From positions 53,449,293-53,513,292 of the forward strand of contig OZ024927.1 of NCBI GenBank assembly GCA_964017235.1: a stretch of DNA of 64,000 bases. Direction: 5' to 3'. Positions 20,734 to 30,970 of this stretch are shown here, piece after piece. How positions within the stretch are numbered: position 1 is the stretch's first letter; each line of letters begins with the position of its first letter. Source of the stretch: Sabellastarte sp. h YS-2021 (lineage: Eukaryota; Annelida; Polychaeta; Sabellida; Sabellidae). The translations under genes and the position numbers were made by a program. The notes under the pieces were generated by a model. That model made no database searches. It had not been told where the DNA came from and worked only from the letters and a program-made list of their open reading frames with translations.

Positions 20734-21093
20734 TCTAACATTACAACAATAATTAAAGTACTCTTGCTTTGTCACTTTGGCTTTGAATAAAACAGCATTC
20801 AATTATTTCACTGTATTTTATTTTTAGTAAATTAATACATGATCTCATCATTGAACATCATAAAGACATTTTTACATTTTAACTAAAATGATATTTTTAT
20901 TATGGTTCAGTAAATTTTACTTTATTTCCCATTCTTATAGAGTCATTGACTTTTATGGCTTAATTTTAGCAATCTGTAAAATGAAAATTTGATTTATAAG
21001 AATTTTGTCCTAAATTCTTCGAAAATGTCCTAAACGTTTTCATAGTCTTAGGACAGAATGTCCGGCCGGACTTTTCACGTAGCAGAATCACTG

Positions 21094-21535
21094 CACCCCC
21101 TGAGCAATGTCCCTACTAAGTATCAACTTCCTACACCTTACGGTTTCCGAGGTATAGCCTGGACAAGATTTTATAGGTAAAGGTCACTACGGCAAGGTCA
21201 AAGGTCAAATCAAGGCACACCATGATGTTGCACATCTACACTCCCTAACCAATGTCCCTACCATGTATCAACTTCCTGCACTGTACGTTTTCTGAGATAT
21301 AGCCCGGACAAGATTTTTAAACTCAAGGTCACTGCGGCAAGGTCAAATCAAGGTCACACCATGACGTTGCACACCTACACCCTCTAACCAATGTCCCTAC
21401 CAAGTATCAATTTCCTACACCTTACAGTTTCTGAGATACAGGCTGGACAAACTTTTCCCGCCGCCTACCCACCCATCTGGACACCATGGGTGAAAACAAT
21501 ACCCCGACAGCCCTTAAGGGCTGTAGAGTAAAAAT
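21094..21535 (+). mobile_element. HINE-2a, right part with 3' hairpin
   Basis: About three ~135-bp core units (GAGCAATGTCCCTAC, GAGATATAGCCCGGACAAG, AAGGTCAAAGGTCA) end in ACCATGGGTGAAAACAATACC and a perfect 18-base palindrome ACAGCCCTTAAGGGCTGT (21507-21524) followed by AGAGTAAAAAT. The 3' hairpin followed by an A-rich end resembles HINE-1. Confidence 0.65.
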
Positions 21536-21606
21536 ATGTTAAAATAAGATGAATTCTTGAAGAATTAAACAATTTTCTTTCAAATTTCCAAAAATTGTCT
21601 TTATGC

Positions 21607-21788
21607 ACATGTGCCAAACGAAAAAGATGTTATAACATCACATTGTCTAGACAAGAAGGAAGTCCGGTCCTACCATTTCTTGTATAGGACATCTTTTTCT
21701 GAAGTCTGGTGGGACCCAGTCGCATTGACTCGTATAGCTAATTGTGACCATTAGTTAAGATGTATTAACACAATAAAAGCAATATTTA
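21607..21788 (-). repeat. DIRS-3 relic: isolated, decayed DIRS terminal repeat
   Basis: It matches the DIRS-4 5' terminus (CCAAACGAAAAAGATG, ATTGTCTAGACAAGAAGGAAG, GACATCTTTTTCTG, AAGATGTATTAACACAATAAAA) with many changes; its CRE is mutated. No DIRS interior is attached. Confidence 0.7.
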
Positions 21789-21984
21789 TGGGGTTTTGAT
21801 GGATTTCTTGCACAATTGTAATAGAAAATGAGTAATCAAAACCAAAACAAATTTTCATAAATGATTGGCTGAATGCAGATTTTGTATTCGTTTCCACCCT
21901 TAAATTGCAGTTATTTTGGAGTTATAAGAAATTTACCAAAAGTAACTACCAGCACTATTACTCACTTAGCTATTGACCTACATC
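21789..21984. other. AT-rich non-coding stretch
   Basis: Nothing recognisable is seen between the DIRS relic and the SINE. Confidence 0.4.
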
Positions 21985-22305
21985 TGCCACTGTGGCCTAG
22001 CGGGCAACAAACTTGTCTAGGAACTCAGGACGTGGGTTCAATCCTAGGTACAGGCAGATACATAGTGGCTCGGATGACCACTTAAAATGTTCTCTGTCAT
22101 TGGGTCCTATCCCCAGTGGCAGGTTAAAGAACCTCAAGGACATTGATGAATGGTCATCCTTGAGCCTCTATCTTCCAGTTAGGGGAATGTCAGTTACTTG
22201 TGAGTTGGGGCTGTACCTGTACAGTCGGATTGGGTAAATAGCGCTTTGAGTCCTGTAGTATATGGAGATATTGCGCTGAGTATAAATACATAATAATAAT
22301 AATGT
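21985..22305 (+). mobile_element. tRNA-derived SINE
   Basis: The head has RNA polymerase III promoter boxes: A box TGGCCTAGCGG (21993-22003) and B box GGGTTCAATCC (22034-22044), about 30 bases apart as in a tRNA. A central domain (CCCCAGTGGCAGGTTAAAGA) and a tail with AGCGCTTTGAG, GCGCTGAGTATAAATA and (AAT)n follow. Such tails are shared with L2-clade LINEs and occur in molluscan and other metazoan SINEs (family knowledge). Confidence 0.8.
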
Positions 22306-22752
22306 GCAAAAGCAGGGAAAATATTGCTAAGTTGCAAAACATTGGATTCAGTGGGACATTTTATGGCTCAAACGCTGACCTTGAAGGACAAGCTTCAAGG
22401 TCAAACGTCTACAGGATAGAGAGCACATACATCTATTAAAAATATCAATCATAAAGAGATTCAATTTTCTATTGATGAGATAAAGCCTCAGAATGTGTAA
22501 AACTCCTTCATGACCATCAAATAAACGCCCGTGCTGACCCTCTTGTTTTTCAAAACGAGGCCAAAAATTAGCTTTTCTAATCATGAACGTATTCTGCAAA
22601 TTTGAGAACTCTACCTATTATACCATTTGCTCAAAAGGGGGTAGCAAAACTTCTTCTTGATTACGTCAAATCACCATGGTGACCATCTTGTTTTTCAACA
22701 TGAGGCCAAAAGTATTCCCAGGCAAGCTTATGTATTGATGAACACCGCAAAT
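22306..22752. other. non-coding stretch, no gene seen
   Basis: AT-rich sequence with two similar stretches (CTTGTTTTTCAAAACGAGGCCAAAA near 22540 and CTTGTTTTTCAACATGAGGCC near 22690), suggesting a diverged tandem repeat. It also has diverging GACCTTGAAGG / CTTCAAGGTCA half-sites near 22378-22405. Confidence 0.4.
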
Positions 22753-23035
22753 TTGCAAATTTAATAAGTAAATTAAATTTTTATAAGTTTTTATACTGTG
22801 CATTCGCCAGGTGGCGCATGGTACTTCCTTCCTGTCTAGACAACATGACGTCATATCATCTTTTTCGTTGTCTAAACCTATTAGGCCCCTAGTAAGCTGA
22901 TAGCGGGGTCGGTGGGAGGGTCTTGTGTGTCCATTGGATAGGGTATTAACTTATAAAAATTTAATTTACTTATTAAATTTGCAATTTTATTGCGTTAATA
23001 CTTCCTATCCAATGGACAATAGCTGAATAACTACC
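22753..23035 (-). repeat. DIRS-4 3' terminal repeat and internal complementary region
   Basis: The outer tip TTGCAAATTTAATAAGT (22753) recurs inverted at about 22950-22984 (TTATTAAATTTGCAA). It is followed directly by TTTTATTGCGTTAATA, the complement of the 5' tip. The left repeat is shortened relative to 28545-28744, but keeps GTACTTCCTTCCTGTCTAG and TGACGTCA (22846-22853). Confidence 0.8.
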
Positions 23036-23339
23036 GCTTGGCCGGCGGGTAAGTTACTAGGGACTTATGTGAACTCACAAGTAATAGCAAATTTTAACCT
23101 ACGGTCTAGGCTGACTTCGTCAGGAGACCTATAGGCCCAGGTCTGGGTTGACCTTAAGGTCAGGAAACCCTGTAAGACCACTTTGCAGAGCTGCTCTGAG
23201 GTAGGGGAAGAGAGGGATGAGTTCAGTCCCAGAATGCAAATAAACCTCCCAAAGGAAGCACGCCACACTTAATTCTTATGTACATGAAGAAACTGTTTAT
23301 ACATATATACAAATCTCCTCAATCTAAGGGCCACTAGTG

Positions 23340-24330
23340 GATCTGCTGAGCAGCCACTACCGAGCCCAATTGGTAAAGCTCTGAATCGGCCCAAGCCCCG
23401 CCTTTCAGATAGAACTATGTGAAGGTATTATGTGACTTCAGTGGCAGGCTGACAAGACTGTATCCAAGGAAAACTACCGACTGGAAGACCTTAGAAGCAT
23501 CAAAGGCCCTGACATCATGGGCTTTAACCTGATGTAAAGTGTGGGCCTCCTGGTCAGAGAGCTCATAACATAGGATCACAGTCTGCTTGATCCAAGAGGA
23601 GATAGTGGCAGGTGAGATGTCTTTGTCAAAACCTTTCTTAAAGGAGACAAAAACCACCTCCTTATTCTGCCCGAGGTCCTGTCCAAATAGTAGCGCAATG
23701 CTCTGACTGGACAGAGGGACCTGTCAGACTTGAGGGATCTATCCAGAGTTGGGGCCAGGGCTGTTATATCCCTGGGGCCACACTGTCTGGACCCTCTTAG
23801 GCCAGCTGATTCTTGGGGAGAAAGCTGGGTGACGGGTACAGGGACACCTTGACCAGTCGGACTGGTGTCTAATATTTCTGTTTTGCCAAGCATGTATCTC
23901 ACTTCTACTCTTGCCTGACCCCAGGGCCAAGAGGAAAACTGTCTTGAAGGTCAAATGCTTCAAGGAGGCCTCTTTAATTGGTTCCAAATGACCCCTGTCA
24001 GCTGGTGCAAAAACCAGGGAGAGGTTCCAGGAGGGGATTCCCTTCCGGCCTTTGGGTCTGTCTCAGTGGAAACTATCCAGGAGACGAGTGAGATTTTCAT
24101 CCTTACTGATATTGATGGGCGAATTTCCCAGTCTATCAGCAAAGCCTGACCTGTAACCATCAATGGTGCTGGGCTGCAACTTCCTGTCCTGAAATAGGTA
24201 CATAAGGAAGTCAGCAATTAACTTAACAGGGGGTGCCCCGAAGTCCACCTGATGAATGATACACCACTTGTAAAAATGGCCCACTTGCCTCATAGACTGA
24301 TCAGATTGATCCCCTTTGAGGAGCCTCAAC
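23340..24330 (-). pseudogene. DIRS-4 tyrosine recombinase, frameshifted
   Basis: Fragments in several frames keep KWCIIHQVDFGAPPVKLIADF, LQPSTIDGYRSGFADRLGN, LALGSGKSRSEIHAW (catalytic Arg region) and LFVSFKKGFDKDISPATISSW-like sequence, then a KAHDVRAF HxxR box near 23510. At least three frameshifts separate them, and the end carrying the Tyr is decayed. It is not functional. Confidence 0.8.
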
Positions 24331-26246
24331 TCTTGCTGCCACTGCCTCAGATAAGCCCTGCTCCTCGATTGCTGAGGCTCTAGGAGCCCTGCATGGATAT
24401 TAAGGTTTGTCAGATTTCTGTGAGGGATCTGATTGAATGGCTGTCAACAGGTTGGGCATATTGGGCAGGCTCAGTGGGATTTGGCTGGATGTAGCCACTA
24501 GATCCCAAAACCAAGGCATGTTGGGCCACCCCGGAGCAATCAGAATGATTCTCTTGCATGGGGAGTCTTGCAACTTCTCCACCACTTTGCCCAATATGGC
24601 TGATGGGAAGGTGTATGCTTTCAGATCCTACCACGGCCGACTGAGCGCATCCACTGCTGTGGCCAGGGGATCCGGTACTGGTGACACAAACACAGGCAAC
24701 CTGTTGTTGAACCTCGTGGCAAATAAGTCTATTTGGGCCGGTGCCACCTGCTGCATAGAGTGGAAGACCTCTGGAAGGAGAAACCACTGTTTGGATGGTC
24801 TGGCCTAGCCTGGATAGCTTGTCTGCTACCACATTCGGCTGGCCTGGAATGTGTCGTGCTTTAGAGTCACTTGTTTCCTGGTACACCAGGTCAAGATTCT
24901 CCATAGTAGGGCACAAAGTGGGCACGACCTCATGCCTCCTTCCTTGTTTATGTATGACACTACTGTGGTGTTGTCAGTTGCTACAGGTACTATCTTGTTG
25001 AGCAAAGGTCTTGGAACTCTTTTAAGGCCAGAAAGAACTGCTTTAAGTTCTAGATAGTTTATATGCAGCTTGCTTCCCGGAGGGGACCAGGTTGCTCTTG
25101 CAAGTGCTCGTCTAAGCGAGCGCCCCACCCTTCTATTGATGCGTCTGTAATTATTTGCAGAGCATGTTTTATTGGTGTAATGGTTGGACTGTAAGTACAT
25201 TGTCTTCCTTCAGCCATCATTGTAAAGGGGGTGCAAGGACCTGGGGGTTGGGACCAGTGATTCTGGGACCCTCCAGTTGTGTTTGTGATGCCACTGAATG
25301 AGTCTCATATTAAGTTGGCCTACATGAACTTGCTTTTCTGTAGCTGTTAGTAAGCCTATCACGGACCTGAATTCCCGGACCGGGCAAGCCGGTAGGGATA
25401 GCAATTTCAGCATTTTCTCTTGAAGGTTCTGCTACCGGTCTGGAATCAGTCGGACCGGATCAGACCTGAGGTCGAACTGGTAGCCTACAAAATTGAAGTC
25501 TTTTTTGGACTCCAGCTCTGATTTCTCTTAAGTTCACCAGCCAACCTAGTTGCTGACACATTATTTACTAGCTCCTGTGTATGTTGGAGACAAGCCTGGT
25601 GGGATCTGGCTCTCACCAACCAGTCGTCTAGGTACTGGTGGTTTCTTAAATCCTTGTGTATGGCCATCAATTCACCTCCTTTGGTATCACGATGAACTCC
25701 AAAGGTGCTGTGGACAAACCGAAAGGCAGGGCCTTGAACTGGTATGCCCGACCTTGGATGTGAAATCTCAGGCATTTCCTGGATTGTTCTTGTATAGGTA
25801 TATGGACATAGGTATCCCTCCTTCCACAATTGTACTACCTAGGGTCCAGCCCCCAAGGCTTCCTAAGTTCCCAAAAAGGGCTTAGTCTGGACCCTACAGG
25901 CAGATTGTGTGCCACATTTGGGACATTTGGTATCCTGACAATATTTCCTGTCCCTCCGGACACTGGTCCGGTCTGGTGACAATGATCCAAGTTAACAGTC
26001 TCTCTGTTCTTATTGTGGTCCGGTGGGGTTGACACAACTTTTCACATCAATAGACTCTTTGCCCCGGGCCAGCAGCCTGCAAGGTGCAGCATTTACCAGA
26101 GCAATTGTCATTTGTGAGATGTCTGACCCCTGGCTGGACATGATGACAAACTTTATTATCTCTCCAGTCAAGTCCAGCACCGATAACAGTTTGTTGAGAG
26201 GTGTGATAAGGGAAGGTTGCCTGGCAGTAGCTTGGGACACTGTCAT
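24331..26246 (-). pseudogene. DIRS-4 RNase H and RT remnants
   Basis: Recognisable pieces include ATDNTTVVSYINKEGGMRSC and LELKAVLSGLKR (RNase H), CPVREFRSVIGLLTATEKQV (thumb), HQYLDDWLVRARSHQACL (RT active site), and at the far end VPNVAHNLPVGSRLSPFW. The RT fingers are absent: the N-terminal region joins directly to the part just before the YLDD box near 25830, an internal deletion of about 300 bp. Frames shift repeatedly. Confidence 0.8.
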
Positions 26247-26439
26247 ATCACTGTCATATCCCCAAGACCACTGACTGGTCTAAGAATTCTCTGTAACCAA
26301 ATTTACTTTAGGCAACTCTGTCCAGTACCAGGACTCCATACCCGGTACTTTACTGTAACCAGTAATTTTCTGTAACCGGCAAAAAAACTGGGAGGCTGGG
26401 GTCACCAATGAATTTAGACAGTATATTATTTTTTTTTTT

Positions 26440-26895
26440 TTTTTAAAGTAACCAGTTGGGGTGAAGCCCTGTACAGTAAGGACAGTGTAGCCAGCACCCT
26501 GTTAGTAGACTTTGTAACCGGTAGGTTGAAGCAAGTGTACAAGACTGTGTAGCCAGTACCAGTCGGTACACTCTGTAACCAGTTGTTGAAGTAAGTGTAC
26601 AAGGCTGTGTACCCAGTACCAGCCGGACACTCTGTAACCAGTTGTTGAAGCAAGTGTACAAGGCTGTGTAGCCAAAACCAGCTGGTACGCTCTGTACCCA
26701 GCTGTTGAAGTAAGTGTACAAGGCTGTGTAACCAGTACCAGCCGGTACACTCTGTAACCAGTTGTTGAAGCAAGTGTACAAGGCTGTGTAGCCCAGTACC
26801 AGTCGGTACACTCTGTAACCAGTTGTTGAAGCAAGTGTACAAGGCTGTGTAGCCAGTATACTGGTGGGTACACTCTGTAACCAATTGCTAAAGCA
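26440..26895. repeat. ~60-bp tandem repeat in DIRS-4
   Basis: Seven to eight units of GTTGTTGAAGCAAGTGTAC, AAGGCTGTGTAGCCAG and TACCAGTCGGTACACTCTGT. All minus-strand open frames through it follow from the unit length (a multiple of three) and are not genes. It lies between the RT remnants and the gag region. Confidence 0.9.
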
Positions 26896-27044
26896 ATTTT
26901 ACAACTATCTTTTGTGTTGAATTCAGCTTGCTGTAGGTTTCCTCCATTAATTAAAGTATTTCTTAAATCGCACGTCTTGTTCGAAGATTTGACAGTTGCT
27001 GGGAAAGCCCTTGTAATCTATTTTTAGAAACACTTGGTATTCGG

Positions 27045-27560
27045 TGTGTCACGTGACCAGCCTGCTGGTCGGAAAGACACGCGATTGGCTGATTGGAGTT
27101 CATCAGTTGCCGCGTTCTTTTGTGATAATTAAACATGCAAATGCGCAGTATACTGCTCATCCACAAACCCCACTACCGACAACGAAGGTCGGTTCATGAG
27201 AGAAGGACTGGTATCGCAGTAGATGTAAGTTGTGAAGAACGCAGTTCGACCTTCCTGGTCGGTGAAAACACGTGACCAGCTTCGTGATTTGGTCGGAAGG
27301 ACACGCGATTGGCTAACTGGAGATGACATCAGTATTCGCGTTCTTTGTGTGATGCTTTACCAGCAAGTTTACAGTCCACAAAACCCCACTACCGACAACA
27401 AGGTCGGGTCTGTAAAGCAGGGACTGTAGTCACAGTAGACGTGAGTTCTGAAGAACGCACTTCCGACCTTCCTGGTCGGTGAAAACACGTGACCTGCTTC
27501 GTGATTGGTCGGAAAGACACGCGATTGGCTGACTGGATATGACGTCAGAGGTCGCGTTCT
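27045..27560. repeat. ~215-bp direct repeats in DIRS-4
   Basis: Two and a half units, each with CACGTGACC, GGTCGGAAAGACACGCGATT, CGCGTTCTTTTGTG, CCCCACTACCGACAACGAAG and GAAGAACGCA. E-box CACGTG occurs in each. It lies where gag should be. Confidence 0.8.
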
Positions 27561-28080
27561 TTTGAGCTGGCCGGCCGGCTGATGCTTTTAAAGCAGAGAA
27601 GCCTGGGCCAGTGCACTCTGTAGATGAAGTCCTGGCCGGTCTGAAGTCGACTCTTCTTTTCAGCCGGCTGTACACTCAAACCAGTTTCCTGGCCATCCAC
27701 CTCCCTTACTACCAACATAAGTGCCGGGTCCACAAGGGAGGGACTGAGAGTGATTAAAGATGAAGTTCCTTCTATGTAAATACTAGGTGAGGTCGGCTGA
27801 ACATGAGCTTGCCGGTCGACTAATGCTTTACAGTAAAGATGTCTGGACCAGTGTGCTCTGAAGAAATCTGAAGAATTCATCTCTTGCTGAAGATGTACAT
27901 ATATATATAAGCTTACCGGTCGACTAATGCTTTAAAGCAAAGATGTCTGGACCAGTGCGCTCTGAAGAAATCTGAAGAATTCACCTATTGCTTCTGATGA
28001 AAAAACACTAAAAACTCGAGCTAGGCTGGTGTGACTGATGCTTTACAGCAGAGAAGTCGGTACCAGTGCGCTCTGAAGAA
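27561..28080 (-). pseudogene. DIRS-4 gag remnant: expanded low-complexity repeats
   Basis: Four diverged units (GACTAATGCTTTAAAGCA, AGATGTCTGGACCAGTGCGC, TCTGAAGAA) resemble the two repeats in DIRS-1 gag (GGCTGATGCTTTTCAGCAGA ... CCAGTTCCAGGAAG). The low-complexity part of gag was thus amplified and then lost its frame, while the conserved C-terminal gag domain is absent. Confidence 0.55.
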
Positions 28081-28112
28081 TGCACCTCTTGGGGATTTCC
28101 TTCTATTTGCAG

Positions 28113-28241
28113 TGTTCAAAACTACGTAGATTGAGGTTTTCCGTGATTTCTATTCGTAGTACTAGAAAAGACGTTTCTATGGTGATTGAACTGGAAGTCA
28201 CAGAGGGTACATTGAACAAACGAACACGGATAACAATACCT
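28113..28241 (+). other. exon-like open frame inside DIRS-4 (unknown origin)
   Basis: A 129-base open segment on the strand opposite to DIRS-4. A strong acceptor (TTCTATTTGCAG) precedes it and a consensus donor (CCT/GTAAGT) follows. It encodes 43 residues, rich in Arg, Ile and Thr (RFSVISIRSTRKDVSMVIEL in the middle), in phase 0 at both ends. No counterpart is seen in DIRS-1 or DIRS-7. It could be a captured host exon, or a host exon within an element broken by rearrangement. I do not recognise the protein. Confidence 0.35.
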
Positions 28242-28544
28242 GTAAGTAGTATATCCATTATTTCCTTAATATAGTCGATCTGCCCCTAACAACACCATGG
28301 TTGAATGGGAGGAAACTAGAAAAAAATGGCTGCCTGCATATTCCTCGTCGATTACTGCCCTATCATCAACACTAAATTGAGTCAGCTAGGGAGCGTTTCC
28401 AGCAGATTTCTTAAGGTATATCCGTGCTTGATATGAAGATAACATTTCTACACTAAAATATTCCCAAATAAGGTCGAAAATCCGTCATAGTGCACACTTT
28501 TTCCTTTAAAACTCTGGAGATGTTGAAAACACGTCTGCACAGTA

Positions 28545-28744
28545 CACGCGCCAAACGAAAAAGATGATATGACGTCATGTTGTCTAGACAGGAAGTAAGT
28601 ACCATGCGCCACCTAGCGAATCCACAGTACTGGGACCGGCCAGCCGGTGGAAACACAGGACGTCTTTTTCTGGCGTTTGGCGGGCCGGTCTGCGCCGACC
28701 GGATAAGCTATTGTCCATTGGATAGGAAGTATTAACGCAATAAA
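28545..28744 (-). repeat. DIRS-4 5' inverted terminal repeat
   Basis: Runs from CGCGCCAAACGAAAAAGATG to ATTAACGCAATAAA, with TGACGTCA at 28570-28577 and GGACGTCTTTTTCTGGCGTT. It is closest to the DIRS-1 terminus. Confidence 0.85.
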
Positions 28745-29364
28745 ATTGATAACTCGACCTAGAATACCTTAGGCTCTAGAGAGGCAACAGGAAAATCTCT
28801 ACACACTGCAGTGGGCATACCCATGCATAATCCATGGTATCCACCAGATGCAATCCAGTAGATACATATAAATATATAGTTAACTTGTTACAACTAATAC
28901 AACCTAAAGAAAGCAATTATTTTCTTAGATAATCATAACATTGTGTTTATCCCATAAAATCCCATACAGGTATACACGAAACATAACCAGAACTAAAATG
29001 CAGTTTGTGATTGTATGTAATGTTCTGTATATTAATTCAATGTATACTGACAAAATATACCGAATACAAGTACTCCTTATTCACCATTTCTGTGCAATAT
29101 TTTAGAATTTTGTTTTAAAATGACTTTTCAGGAACTGGTTTTTGTACATCTGTAAAGGGATTTTATTTTTACGCTTATATCAATCGAAGAGAGAACTTTC
29201 CAATTTGGCATCTTTACCACTAACAGAATTAGATGTGAAGTTTGCAAAATTGTATACCACTTCTGTTTGTGACATTTTCTGGATATGTTAACTGATGATC
29301 AGTCATACTTTTGATTACTTGTTCAGTTATAGAAATATTTCTGTTTTAAGTTGGTCACTCTTAC
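28745..29364. other. AT-rich non-coding sequence, probably intron
   Basis: No gene or repeat is recognised. If the coiled-coil gene is real, this is the intron or 3' region following the exon at 29365-29424 on the minus strand. Confidence 0.35.
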
Positions 29365-29424
29365 CTCCCTGAGGCTTTCTTGTTCCTGCAAACCCAGTTT
29401 TACTTCATTGATTATATACTCATT
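29365..29424 (-). CDS. coiled-coil host gene, 60-base exon (exon c)
   Basis: On the minus strand an acceptor TTTCAG precedes 60 open bases coding NEYIINEVKLGLQEQESLRE, then donor GAG/GTAAGA. It is phase 0 at both ends, which matches the phase-0 end of the exon at 35547-35755. The Glu/Leu/Gln-rich heptad-like content matches the other exons of this putative gene. Splice signals and phase are read directly; membership in one gene is inferred. No name can be given. Confidence 0.5.
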
Positions 29425-29720
29425 CTGAAATTCAAAAATATGAAAAGATGCATAAATGACTGAAAGTCTTGGTTCTCATTAACCCCAGCAGGTAAAGTAA
29501 AGACTGAGACAGATTTTCCTGTTTATGGGGATGCCAAATTGATTCTCCAAGAAATTATGAGATTCTCAAAAAAAATTGGGTAACTACACTAAAATGTCAA
29601 AGCAGTCTGCTGCTGGTTCAGTAAATACATGACTGTATATATTTAAAAGTTATGAAGCTGTAAAATGTATTAAATTTGAAAATTTTAATTGCATAAATGT
29701 AGCTTTTATACGCTACAAGC

Positions 29721-29850
29721 CATGTGGAACTGAATGCTGATCTCGGGAGGCCGCAGGCCCCGGCCAACGTCCAAGAAAAATAGATGTTTAGTGTTGACCA
29801 AAGCCTCAGGTTGTCCTCACGTAGCGTTCTTCAATCTTCCTCCTTTTTTT
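29721..29850 (-). repeat. DIRS-5 left (3') inverted terminal repeat
   Basis: Its reverse complement matches 34550-34672 with scattered substitutions, including GGCCCCGGCCAACGTCC, TTTAGTGTTGACC and GTTCTTCAATCTTCCTCC. It lacks the TGACGTCA of the other subfamily. Confidence 0.85.
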
Positions 29851-29860
29851 TTTGTAATAG

Positions 29861-30154
29861 CTAGAACGAATGTTTAGAAATACCAGTCTGAGTCCCGTTT
29901 ACAGTGCCACAATCCCCGTGACCGAGCCTGTAATAAGCCAAAAACCAGAAATCAAGGACAGTGCTAAAAACTGTCAGGATGTTTTGACTGGAGGAGAGAA
30001 GTACAGCCTGTACTCACTTAGAAGAGTAAAAAGCGCCAACTTGAAGGTGAAAACAAGCCCTAAGACTGAATATCTCATAAATTTGAGCTACCCTAAAATG
30101 AGATTAAATGACAACCTTAATATGTCCTTAAAACATTTTACAAATACACATTGA
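29861..30154 (+). other. unexplained open frame next to the DIRS-5 3' repeat
   Basis: A 98-codon open frame follows an acceptor-like TTTTTTTTTTGTAATAG just inside the left terminal repeat. It reads LERMFRNTSLSPVYSATIP and onwards with Lys/Ser/Thr-rich sequence to a TGA. It runs opposite to the DIRS genes and sits where DIRS-7 keeps its ICR. If spliced it is phase 0, compatible with the exon-like frame at 28113-28241. No domain is recognised and it could be chance. Confidence 0.3.
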
Positions 30155-30220
30155 AAAGGATAAAAACCTTACCCAACATCCTGAGGAGGTAAACATAATC
30201 ATATACCTAGACCCTGGGAT

Positions 30221-30970
30221 TTAGACTCCTGAATACTTGTTTGTAGCGGATGTCCCCTCCCCCTTCTTTTCTTTCCGAAGATAACTACTCTGAGGGGAAG
30301 GGTCTAGGACTTGTGCGGCCACTACTGGACCCAGATACATATTGTTGTCATTGACTGACAAAGTAAGGTCTTTTAGGCAAAAAATTTGTAAATGTGCGGT
30401 GAGCTTTCCAGTGATAGGCTTGCATGATTTGGTCCACCGATACCCCACCATAAAAGCCCTAATGTCATGCACTTTAACTTGGACCAAGTCCAAGGCTTGT
30501 TGATCTGCTTGTTTATAACAAAGTGGGATAGTTTGTTTTAACCAAGAAGAGAGTGTAGCGGGTCTGATGTCTGAGGTATGTCCTTTCTTAAAGGACATAA
30601 AGAGAAGGGATCAAGACCCTCTTAGGTCTTTGGTTCGATCCAAATAGTACCTCAGGGCCCGTACCAGACACAGGATCCTGTCTTCTTTAAATTGCCTATC
30701 TACAATGGTAGTCAAGGCAGGAATACTCACCGGAGACACACTTTGAGAACCTTCTTTTGCTACTTGGTATTTGGCTATAAGTCAGAAGGGAACAAGGCAA
30801 CCTTTTCCCATTGGCCTAGATTAGATACTCTGTTTGCAACCCAGGCATGAATTTTGCTGCGGAGCTTGCTGGAAGCCAAAGCTAGCAAGATAGCAGTTTT
30901 GAGAGCAAGATGTTTGAGGTCTGTGTCTTTCATAGGCTCAAAGGGTGCTTTAGAGCTCATTAAGCACAAC
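30221..30970 (-). pseudogene. DIRS-5 tyrosine recombinase, inactive
   Basis: Parts of the catalytic domain remain: LALASSKLRSKIHAW (Arg region) near 30850 and HDIRAF (HxxR) near 30460. In the segment aligned with FTQFYLKDV of other copies it reads IFCLKDL, so the nucleophilic Tyr appears replaced by Cys. Frameshifts separate the parts. It still ends with LGPVVAAQ, as its relatives do. Confidence 0.75.

Larger units (their letters stand above)
13306..21093 (+). mobile_element. hAT-superfamily DNA transposon, split by HINE-1a
   Basis: The element interrupts a HINE-2 core repeat. Its tips read CAGGGTTTCAG at the left and, as complement, CAGTGATTCTG at the right, agreeing at CAG-G-TTC-G. Flanking CACCCCC on both sides is a plausible target duplication, though a base shared with the tip makes its exact length unclear (hAT normally gives 8 bp). 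Without the nested HINE it would be about 3.6 kb, right for an autonomous hAT element with one transposase gene. Confidence 0.7.
22753..28744 (-). mobile_element. DIRS-4: full-span but decayed DIRS-like retrotransposon
   Basis: The outer tips are TTGCAAATTTAATAAG (22753) and ATTAACGCAATAAA (to 28744). The internal complementary region near the 3' end joins the complements of both tips at about 22984/22985. The inside reads recombinase, RNase H/RT and gag remnants (3' to 5' along plus), all with frameshifts. About 300 bp of the RT fingers and palm is deleted near 25830. The gag region is replaced by tandem repeats and by a 450-bp segment with an exon-like frame. No target duplication is evident. 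Confidence 0.85.

Noticed and set aside
21985..22060. A functional tRNA gene
   Set aside because: A and B boxes are present, but the flanks do not form a tRNA cloverleaf and the sequence runs on into a SINE body and tail.
23415..24330. Phage-type integrase or prophage
   Set aside because: The tyrosine recombinase belongs to a retrotransposon with RT and RNase H in the same element.
26426..26884. Minus-strand frames rich in LVHLLQQLVTEC-like repeats
   Set aside because: The ~60-bp tandem repeat unit is a multiple of three, so frames stay open; no domain.
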